Source: Cymodocea nodosa (lineage: Eukaryota > Streptophyta > Magnoliopsida > Alismatales > Cymodoceaceae). From it: 64,000 nt of DNA. The DNA is taken from positions 13,156,501 to 13,220,500 of the forward strand of contig CM072341.1 of NCBI GenBank assembly GCA_036874045.1, given 5' to 3'. Shown one piece after another: positions 1 to 10,500 of this stretch; the stretch's first letter is position 1, and the number at the start of each line of letters is the position of its first letter. The position numbers were made by a program, and so were the translations under genes. The notes beneath the pieces are model-generated. The model worked only from the letters and a program-made list of their open reading frames with translations. It searched no databases and was not told where the DNA came from.

Positions 1-432
1 GAAAGCGATGCATTGGTTCCGATGTAGTGGATAAAACACCGCACAAAGGCATGCCATTGAAATATATCGAGCTTGGTAGAGACGGTTTAATATAAGTTAT
101 CAAACTATCCAATTTCGCATTAAATGATAAGACCCGGGAACAAAATAGACTTGACAAACTTAAGTTGTAGAAGGGCTTCGAGAGAGGATTCAGTACGGTA
201 ATCCTATTATGGTAAATTAACTTTGAATTGGGTAACAGTTCATGGGCGACCGCCTTAATCGCAAAAAGAAAGAAAGAAAATCTACAGAAAACCAAAATAA
301 CCGGGAGAAGGAGAGAGCAATCAACTTCGCAATCCTCGACATTTCGATGAGCGATGACGAGAAGAAGGGACAGTACTAACAACAACCAGAGATAGCATCA
401 AAACATCAGCAGTGATTGCAAAAAAGACGCAC
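1..432 (-). other. Intron 1 of the ASCH-domain gene, running off the window
   Basis: On the minus strand a GT donor follows the exon at 433-565 directly. I see no continuation of the ASCH fold (a box reading like RLWIHA is expected next) in 432-1, so exon 2 should lie left of base 1. No other gene or repeat is recognisable here. The short open frames on both strands are unsupported. Confidence 0.5.
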
Positions 433-565
433 CAGTGAGAGGAGCAGGCCAGGATCTCCCTTCTACGCGCTTGATGCCGTGCACCAGCAATGATGCCCAT
501 GGCTGGTGCATCGTGATGCATGGATTCCGGAATCCCCCACCACCGCGCCTGCTGCTTCCGCTCAT
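433..565 (-). CDS. ASCH-domain protein (activating signal cointegrator 1-like), first coding exon, partial
   Basis: Read on the minus strand from ATG at 565-563, the exon encodes 44 residues plus one base. It starts with a Gly/Arg-rich leader (MSGSSRRGGGG) and continues with a block around NPCITMHQPWASLLVHGIKR and EGRSWPAP. That block is the hallmark start of the ASCH fold, in which a conserved Gly-x-Lys is the proposed RNA-binding loop; here it is GIK. The exon ends ...CTCACTG before GTGCGT, a usable donor, leaving phase 1. An in-frame open stretch extends upstream to about 592 without an ATG, so 565 is the first usable start. The family (TRIP4/ASC-1 C-terminal domain and plant relatives) is thought to bind RNA or act in coactivation. 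The role is inferred from family only, and the rest of the gene lies outside the window. It is divergent from PP1, with 840 bp between start codons. Confidence 0.72.
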
Positions 566-1404
566 CTCTGTCACTTTACCGATTTCTTCCACTCCTCCGT
601 TTCAAACTTCCGATTCCCGTTTACAAAATTCTACTGCCCCGTATTTTGACTTCGACCGGTGAGTACCGCTGATTTGTTGGGATTCCATAAACGCAGCGGA
701 CAACTTTCGAAAAAAGAAAAAACGCAACGGATATATGAAAATTTATATATGAAAAAGGAAATTTTCAGTTCCGGTGCGACCGTTTCGGCCTGTATGGCTC
801 ACATGTTCGTTACGGGAAATAAATAATGACGATGATTTTTTTTTATAACAGTATAGAATTACATATTTGTTGTAAAAATTTATAATTATTTTTAATTAAA
901 CAAAGCTACAATAAAAACATTCATAAATAAAATATTACAAGAAAATTATTTAATAACAACAATAGTCACTAGCTTAATCTCGCTTATGTGAGATCATGTA
1001 TCCACAAGCAAAATCTATCAAAAAAATTATTAGCAAAAAATTAAAAAGACTAAAGAGATTTGTACAAAGTGAAAAGTGACGAAAAGAAATAATAAGAAAA
1101 GTAATAAAAAATTAAGATAAAATATAAGATGAAAATTTATATTTTATCTTAATGATTTTAATGTAAAATTTATCATCTTGTATTAAATCTCGGCGGTTGT
1201 TCAATCGTCATATCAGCCGTCCGATTACCTGAATTTCGTCCATTTGATCCCTCCTAGGTCATCGTTTTTTCGCCTATTTTCTGTTTTCCTGTTCTTCTTC
1301 TCCGTCTTCACATCGCACTCTTCCTTCGCTCTCTCTCCACGCCACCTGCCCTCTGCCCCGCCGAGAGTTGAGGGCAGGAGTAACGCCACAGCGAGAGAGA
1401 AAGA
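566..1404. promoter_or_regulatory. Divergent intergenic region between the ASCH and PP1 genes
   Basis: These 839 bp separate two oppositely oriented start codons and must hold both promoters and both 5' leaders. The part next to PP1 (about 1240-1404) is CT-rich, as plant 5' leaders often are. The middle (830-1200) is very AT-rich and holds the inverted repeat at 1112-1152. No convincing TATA box can be assigned to either gene. Confidence 0.5.
1112..1152. repeat. Perfect inverted repeat, 16-bp arms, in the PP1/ASCH promoter
   Basis: TTAAGATAAAATATAA at 1112-1127 is matched by its exact reverse complement at 1137-1152, with a 9-bp spacer. It could extrude as a hairpin or be the core of a degraded MITE. 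No target duplication was identified. Confidence 0.8.
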
Positions 1405-1582
1405 ATGGATTCCAGTCTGTTGGACGACATAATACGCCGGTTACTGGAAGTGCGGAAGGGTAGGCCGGGGAAGACCGTGCAGCTCTCCGAAGGGGAGATA
1501 CGGCAGTTGTGCGTGGTGGCCAAGGAAGTTTTCACGAGCCAGCCGAATCTCCTTGAACTCCAGGCGCCCATGAAAATTTGCG
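1405..1582 (+). CDS. PP1 exon 1
   Basis: Encodes residues 1-59 plus one base of Gly60: the N-terminal helices ([17 protein letters not shown]...) up to ...LQAPMKIC. It ends ...TGC G before GTGAGT at 1583. The start is the first ATG in frame with the PP1 homology and gives a normal plant PP1 N-terminus. Confidence 0.93.
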
Positions 1583-4500
1583 GTGAGTTTCTCTCCATCT
1601 TCCATTTATCTGTGGGGATGAACCCTCCTTTTCCGTAAAGCGTGGCAAAGTGACATGCTTTTTGTTTCTCTTTCTCTAGCACTGATGAATGGCCTTTGAA
1701 GTTGTTTAAATTTTGTTATTTTTCTTAACCAAAGTGGTTGGTATTTCGGTTGGATCCAATATTCTACGATGTTGGGTTAATTGTACTCAACTTCAAGATA
1801 ATTGAAGTTTTAGGGTTGTGATGGTGGCAATCGAAGAGAAATATACGTGTTACCTTTTTTGACTCCTTCCCACTCTATAATTCATGGTTTGAAAATGGTA
1901 GAGTGATTATAGGAATTAGTGGAAATATGTTTCATTTTAGATCTTTGTAGGATAGTGGGAAAGCCAGATCACCCTAAAGGAAGGGTTTATGATGTGGTAC
2001 GTCAAACACAAGGACGAAGGCAAAACAAATATTTTGTATTGCTAATTACCATAGTATCTTTCCTTGTCTCATCTTGCTGAAGGATCATTTTTTTCAATTT
2101 ATACCATGCTATGCGACTAAAATGCTAATGGCCTACTATATGATTGGAAAAAGAAGCATATTACAAGGTGCAAACAGAGAAGATGTTCTTGCTATAGGGG
2201 CCAAAAAACCCAGGATTGAAACAGAAAACAAAATAAAGGGCCTAAAGGAATCAAAGAATGAGGATGGAATCACACTTCTTATTTCTAGGTTACCTTTCAA
2301 TCACAACTAAAGTAAGGTTATCTGCACCAAGTTGCAGATGGGCACATTTTCTTCAAAGGTTGGTGCCTAAGGAAGAGAAAATGCAACTTCTCTGTCAGGG
2401 ATGATGTATCAATACATACATTGAGAATGGGTTAAAATTGAATACTGAAATGACACCAAGTGGATGGGAACAAAATTACACATGACTATGGAATTTTTGA
2501 TGTTACATCCAACTAGTGGAAGTAAACTGTAAACGGAAGACCATATTTTCTCAATATGCAATTCCTTATTAGATTGTAGAAAGCTCTTCCCTTGCAAGCA
2601 AATTCTTTAAATAATTTTTTCATGCTTTACAGTTTGTATGAACTATAGCAGAAATGAGCCCAAATGCATTCAAAATTTATTTCAAACAAAGAACCCATAG
2701 TTGTTAAGTTGTCAACATTCCTGCAATCTTATTAATGGAAGGACTAGGTACCTGGTTAAATTTGCATAGAAGTATGTCGCACTTATTCTTCCTCTTGCAT
2801 GCCAAGAAATATTCTTGGTTGCATAAGCAACACTTACAAAAATTTATGCTTAGATGTTTCCTATGTGAGCAAGTGATTGAGAGTCTAGTTTTTTGTTGGC
2901 TCATTACAAAACATATTTGTGTTTTACTTTGTAAAATGTCATTTATTTTTCAGGCTGAGATCCCATAGTTGTGTTTGAAACTACAATTCCGTTGCTGCAG
3001 TTCTAGAAAACACATTTTTTTTTCTAAAAGGCATTTCCAAATGCACCTAGTGGTTCTTGCTTTTTTGGAAATGCTAATCTCATGTTTTCAAAAAATTGAT
3101 GGGAATTAAATTATGGAAAATTTGTGGAATACTATTGTAAATTTTTTGCATTTACACAAGAATCACCAAAAAAGTTGCAATAGTGCTATTTTCCAATAAG
3201 CCAACTTTTTTGAAAAATATTTGATCCTCTAACAATAGTCCAAATGCAACCTAAGTCTGACCATCATCTTGATTACGTTGTTCTCTTACAAACTTGAAAA
3301 TATCATCAAGATGTCTATTGAACTGTGTTAGAAATATTAGAGTTATTTTATATTCTGAGCTATTTTATGTTATCAGGTTATATGGATCCATGTAAGGGGA
3401 AATGTCTCCCCATATATATTTGTAAACCCTCCATTATGGAAATGCTTCTTTTCCTTATCATTCACAACAAATTGATTTTGGCTACTACATCCTACTTATG
3501 TTACATTTTTGCCAAGTACACGTTAACACATTTCTCAAAAGGTATCCCATGTGTCTCTATGGAGGCTTAAACCTGGACTGACTTCTACCAGAGACTTCCA
3601 TTTGCTAAATATGGTCAAACAAATCTGTCTTCATGATTTTTATCACATAATACATCTAGATGTGAATGACTTTCTAGAATTGGGTTGTTACTTTAATTCA
3701 TAATGTTTGCTGGAATATGAAATTCCACTACTTGCGGAGAAGTTGTATCAAGACATGGTCTTTGCTTATGTTCCTACAAATTATATGAATGAACGTCTCA
3801 GCTCTTTGCAAATGTTCATTTCAATGTCCCTTTAGACCATCTTCCCAAACTAACATTTGAAATTGACTTTAGAAGCTTAGATTTTTTTCAAAATCTTTGT
3901 TTTACATTGATTTTAAGGTGATGAAAATTGTGAGATATTAGGTCAGTCGACAAAATTCATTTGAAATCTTTTTTGATTTTGTCTTAATTTTAAAATTAGA
4001 TTTTTGTCAAGAAAGAGAATTGTGTAAAATCAATAAAATCAGCCAGAATTGAACTTTTCTTGATTCTATGATTTTGGAAAAATAAACTACTAGACACTGT
4101 TCAAAATTTTCTAAGTTCTCAAAATCTGTCATGCCAATGACATTCGAGAAAGATTTTCCTAAAATCATAACCACATAAAATTCAATGCTTCTAAAATCAG
4201 TCCAAAGTGAGGCTTAAAATTCTAAAAGATTACACCCTATCCATGAATCTCCCATTCATTAATCCATTCTAGAATCCTACAAATTGGTCTTAGTCAATTG
4301 TCAAGTGATTTCTCACATTTAAAAAACTAGTGTGCATGCCATTGTTCTAAAAAAGGAAAAAGAACATTAAATGGATTTCAACACTATCTATTTTTCTGAA
4401 ATTCCATTAAATGGCCATTTAACAGCCATTTTGTGTTTTTTTGAATTTGTATAATGTTTATTTTTCATTTTTTGGAACATTAGTGCATGTATGGGCAAAC

Positions 4501-7500
4501 ATTAGGAAAATTGCAAAAATTGAAATATCAGGAAAAATAAAAACAATTCAGGAGGTTGATGGCTAGATAATTTAAGTGCCTTCTTTGTTTCTTTTAGCAC
4601 TTGGAAAGATGAATAAGTGGATCTAGATATAATATAAGCCTATTCAGTTTTCCTTTTTAGCTTTTAAACAGAATCAATCCAGTTCAACCTGGGCCAGATG
4701 TCCCCGCTGGCTTATTCACCTATTAGGTTGTTCAGCCATTAAAATAGATAGACTATGCCTCATTGGATTGGAGGCCTTGCTGGGCACCAGTTGGATAAGT
4801 CAAACTGGTTGGTCTGGTTTGTGTTTTGAAACACAAGCTTTCACCAGTATTGTGGCAATGAAACAGCCTTATTATTGCACAAAGTGTTGTATATGAGATT
4901 TTTGAATCTTTAGAAATACTTGGCTCCATCTGCAGTTTTGTGAGTTCAGCTAAAATTGTCAGCTCATGATTCTGTGATTTTATGGATCCAACCAACATTC
5001 ACATTTCTTTTTTCTAGGGTTCTTATTAGGCTAAAATTCTCAGTTCTCTCATATGTTGGTGACATTGTTCTTGTCACATTCCATTACAAGAAAACTATTA
5101 TTGGGACACTAGTTATCCCCAATAAATACTAATCATTCCTATGAAAAAATTGTGCAGCAAGGCATACCATCATTCCCTACTAAAGCAGTATTCTCAACCA
5201 AATTCAGCAAAGTTGTTACCATGGAATAACCACAACATTCAGTAGTTTCTCTCTGAAAAGTTTATACCCTATGTGTAATAAATAACATAGTGTTACAAAA
5301 AGATTATTTCCCTATGCATGAATTGTCCACTTATTGCTGCATCCTAGAATCTTGCAATTGGTTTTTGTCAATCACTCAAGTTTTTCATGTTTTCAAAACT
5401 GGCTTGCATGTGTGTGTACACACATGCATCAAAAAATTGTAAAAAATTCAAATATCAGGAAAAAAAGAAAAAATCAGGAGGTTGATGACTAGATAATTGG
5501 AGAGCATCCTCTTTGCGTTTTTTTTTGGGTTTAAGACCCAGATTGGTGTATAAGTAGTTCCAAGTTTATGGCTATTTGGTTTTGTTTTTTATTTTTTAAC
5601 ACAATCGGTCCAGTTCAACCTGGACCAGATGGCCTGACCAGCCTGTTCACTGCACTAGATGGTTCTACCCTTAAAATAATTGGTCCATGCCTTTTGGACT
5701 GGAGTCCTTGTTGGCTACCAATTTGGACCAATTGGTTGGTCTGGTTTGTGTTTCGAAATACTAGCTTCCACCAATGTGTTATGAAAAGGGTCCATTTGCA
5801 CTCAATTTTACCACCGTAAATGAAGAGATCTCTAAGATTCAAATCTACAATGAAGCAACTTTAACATTGGGTGATAATGGAACAACCTTACTATTGCACA
5901 CATGCACCAGGGTTTTTGAGGTAAAGAATCACACCTTCATTGCAGAAATGGAGAAGTGCCACTCAGTTGTTGATGTCAAGTATCTTAAAGGGGTTTGTGC
6001 ACTTGGAATTGGATAGAAAAAAAATTGAATTCTGTCCAATTCCAAGTGAAAGGGTGTTTGTGCATCATGAATTGTAATTCTCACCCTGAATTATAATTCC
6101 ATCTAAAGTCAAGATATCAATAACTCAGAAGAATCACATTTCTCACCTCTAGCCCTTTGAAAGGGAATTTTGACCCCTCAAAGAACACTCTCCACTTGTG
6201 TTTGAAACCCTCTGATCAATGCCCAACCCCTTGAAGAAGACTCTCCATGCACACCTAAAACCCTTCTCCTGATGCCTGACCCCTCAAAGAAGACTCTCCA
6301 CATGCATATAGCTAGAAAATTTGTTGGGTCTATTGGCTCATTTTCACTACAATTGTTGCTTCCATCACAGCACTCACCTATCTCTTGCCACCCTCATACT
6401 GTATCATCACTCATCTTCAATCACCAGTTGCTTCCATTGCCACACTTGATGCATTTACATCGTTGCCTGCTCTTCTACCTTTAGATGAGTGAATGTTGCT
6501 TGTTTATAACAATGATTATATAAGGAGAAGGGTGCTTAACAGAAAAGAACCCCTAACCACTTCCCAATCACACCACCCAATCTCTTGAAATCATGCTGCC
6601 CAACCTCACTGTCGATCCAGCCTTCATTTGCACACTTCCATCTTTTTGTCAATTTCCATTCGAGCTTGAAGGAGTTCTTTAATCGGATAGATGAAGGTGG
6701 GTTTGTCTCCTATGTCTCCTTCTCCACTTACAAGTCAATGATGTGAACATTCAAACAATTTCCCCATATTTTGATCTCCCTCCTTCCCTCTTCCTCTATT
6801 CTTGAAAGTGGGTTGCTGACAGGTTGGGTGTTGTTGACATTGAAAAAGAAGAAGAGGGGAATAGTCGAAAAGAAAAAAGAAAAGAAAAGAAGGAAGAAGA
6901 CAAAAAAGAAGGAAAAAAAGAGAAGAAAGGAAAAGAAGAAGAGTTTGGGGGTGGGAAAAAAGTAGTAATGACTAAATAATGAATAGTAAATAATAACAAT
7001 AATAATAATATTATTATTATACAACATTTCCCTCTTCTTAAACTATAATAATTAATTAATTAATTAATTAATGATGACTATATTATATTATTGACATACA
7101 CAAGCATATTAATTTTTAATTTTGTCACTTTCCTAAACATACACAAATATCTAAATTTTAAATTCTGTTACTTTCAAAATTCAGACAAAATTCCATTTTC
7201 ATTAGATTACCTTCCAAGTGCATGAATAGACCTTTAAGGTTGTGGATGATTGCAAAAGGAAGTTTCAAGGTCTTACTGACATCCACACTCATTAGGGTTG
7301 TAGAGGGAGAGATGGATGAGTAGCAAACAAAAAAAGGAGAGGGGAAAGGAAAAAAAAAGAGGGACAAAGAAAGACAAAGAAAGAGAGAGAGGAAAGAGAG
7401 AAGGAAAGAAAACAAAAAAAGGAGAGAGAGAAAGAAAAAAGTGAGAGAGGAAAAGGAAGAAAGGGAAGGTAAAAAAAGCATAAAAAGGTGTTAAAAAATG

Positions 7501-10500
7501 GTGGAATTATATATACAAAAAAGAAAAAATTTCACAAAAAATTCCTAAGAGTAGATCACATCTATCTACCTACTTTCTAAGGCTAAACTACATTTGTCTA
7601 TCTATTTACTGATAAGGATTGTATTCAAAGATTAATTAACTACTATTTGAAATATAGTTCTTCATAAACTTATCTCAGATTTTTTTTTTTATTGCTACTT
7701 CTATTATGACAACCTTTACTGCCTTTTGTTATTAGTCCTGTTATTATAATTGATTTTTTATATTCCTCTTCTTCTTCTTTTCCTATTATGTTTAAGTTTT
7801 TCGAGTGTTTATTGAGTTTGTTGCAAGCTAAATACTCTAGCTTGAGAGAGACTATTAAAGTAATAATGTATTAGGATTGTATGTGTTATGGATTTAGTCT
7901 TGTTAGGAAATGTCAGGTATTAAGAACCTTTTCTTGTAGCTTTTGTAAATATCTGACATTCATTATGTTACTTTTGTTGATGGGCAAAATTGTACAGTTT
8001 CCAATGAAGGTGTTGTCTATGTTATCTTACAACTTGTTGACAAAGTTCTTTATATACCTAACTTTTCAATTAATTTTCTTTTCATTAGTGTCATATCTAA
8101 ACAATTTTTTTGTTATATTACCATTTTTTCCATTACACCTTTTAACATTTGTAGACAATAAAGAAGATTTGTTTGGGCCATAAACATGTATGTGGCATAT
8201 ACATGTTATTTAAAGATATTCTTCATAAACTTGCTTCAATTGCAACTTTTGATGACTCTTCTCTTTTGTGGCATTGTTAACTTGGTCATCTTTCTACTTG
8301 TAAACTTTAAGAGACTCTCCTTTGGGTCAATATGAGTCTAATTGTTTGTAAGTCGTATCACTTAGGTAAGCAATATCGTACTATCTAAAGGAGTCAGTTT
8401 GTCTTTTAGTAAGAGTCTATTAAAGTTAGTTCATTGTAATGTGTAGGGTCTTGCTTGTGTGTTATTTATGTTTGGGTTTTGTTATTACATAATCTTTGTT
8501 GATTTTTTAGTCTTATGGGTTATCTATTAAAAGATTGTTAACATGTTTTTGATGTAATTTAAAAAATTTTCAATGAAATAATAAATCAGTTTACTATTAC
8601 TCTGAATTTCTTTTACACTAATAATGCCTTACAATTTGTTCAAAATGATGTCAAACATTTTTTTGAATATCATGGTATTATTCATCAAACCTCTTATACT
8701 CATATATCTTACGAGAATGGTGTTGTTGAATAAAAATATCATCATTTTCTCAATGTGATGTGCATCATTATTTATAGTTCGATGCCATTTTTATGACATT
8801 GTGCCTTATCAATTGTATGCCCTTTTCTTCATTGGAGAGAGAAATACCCCTTCATCATTTGTGTCCTCAATAAAAGTTTTTTCTTCCACCATAGGTTTTT
8901 AGGTGTATTGTATTTATCAAAGATCTCACTCCAAGTCTAAACAGCTCCTTCGTCTATCAAGTGTGTCTTTATTAATTATTCTCACATATAAAAATGGTAT
9001 GGTTACTATCATCCTCCAACCCATTACCATTTTTTCTTAATTTATGTCAATTTCCTGGAAGACACCCTTTACTTTAACATGTCTGAGTTTGTGTCCAGTT
9101 GTGATCCTCTTTCTCAACCTCTCTATATTGATTTGGCTTCTATGTCCATAAAAGGAGAACAACCATGAATTACATTACCTGAATAATCATGTCCACTATA
9201 GGTCTATCAATTTTGCCAACCCACTTCACCAATCATGACTACCCTACCAACCTCCTTACCATCTATAGATTCTTCTCCATTAGATCTTGATATACTTATT
9301 ACCCACAATAAAGGTAAACACACTACTACTGCTTATCCTATTTTTAATTAAGTTTCCTATGATTCTCTTAGTCTTGTCTTTTGTTAATTTTTCCTTTCAT
9401 TATTATTAGAATCTACACCCAAGAATTATGATGAAATACTTCTACATTGGAAAGTTGTCGTGGATAATGAAATGCAAGCATTAGAAACTTAGGGTACATG
9501 GGTATTGGTGTCTCATCTTGAAGATGCTTATGTAGTCAATTGTAAATAGGTGTTTACTATCAAACATAAAGTTGATGACTATGTAGACTAATACAAAGCT
9601 CATCTTGTAGCTCATGATTTTATACAAACTTATGATATAGATTATGTCAAGACCTTTTTCGTAATGGTCTGCCTTAATTCTATTCAAGTTATTTTGTCAA
9701 TTGCAGTGCAAACTAAATGTTTACAATGTCTTTTTATATGTGGTGATGTTTAGAGCAAATCTTTATAAAACAACCTCTTAGGTATGTTGTTTCAAGGGAA
9801 AACACGACATGCTTATTTAAAAAGGCTATCCATGGACTAAGCAAATTTTGCTGCATGGTTTGAAAAATTTAGTTCTATTATGGTGCAACAAAAGTTCAAA
9901 AGGTGTGCATTGGATCATTTAGTGTTCATCAAGAAGAGCTTGACAAGATATGTCATACTAGTGGTATATGTTAATACATTTTGTTCATAGATAATGATTT
10001 AGTTGGTATCAAGGAGACAAAAAAAATACTTAGTGCAACACTTTCATTAAAGATATGAGAAAATCAAGTATTTCTTAGGCATAGGGTTTGCATACCCTAG
10101 GGTTCAAATGGTCCTTTTGTAGAGGATGTCCTTTGACTTACTAAAGGAAATCGAACTTTTAGGATGCAAACTTGAATATACTCTTATTGAATAGAATCCT
10201 CCATTCTAGTAGATGTTCTCCAATTTATTCTAGGATGTGGAAGATATCACAAATTGATAGAAAAATTGATTTACCTCATTGTAACTTGTCTAGATATCTC
10301 TTATGTAGTTGGACTTTTCAATCAATTCGTTCATGAGCTTAGAATGATTCATTGATATGCTGCCATGAGAATACTTGCTTATATCTAAAATAATCTAGTC
10401 AAAAGACTAATTTATTCTAAACTTGAACACTTGCATATTGAGGTCTATTCTAATTTAGAATATGCAATTGACAAAGATAACAAGAAATCTACTGACTATT

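Noticed and set aside
5568..5842. Overlapping open frames on both strands
   Set aside because: They fall in copy B of a non-coding duplication; copy A does not keep either frame.
6728..7027. Lys-rich and Phe/Ser-rich open frames on both strands
   Set aside because: They are translations of a purine tract and microsatellites; no family resemblance and they lie inside the PP1 intron.
7158..7481. 107-codon minus-strand frame rich in Leu, Ser and Phe
   Set aside because: Composition artefact of the GA tract at 7329-7470.
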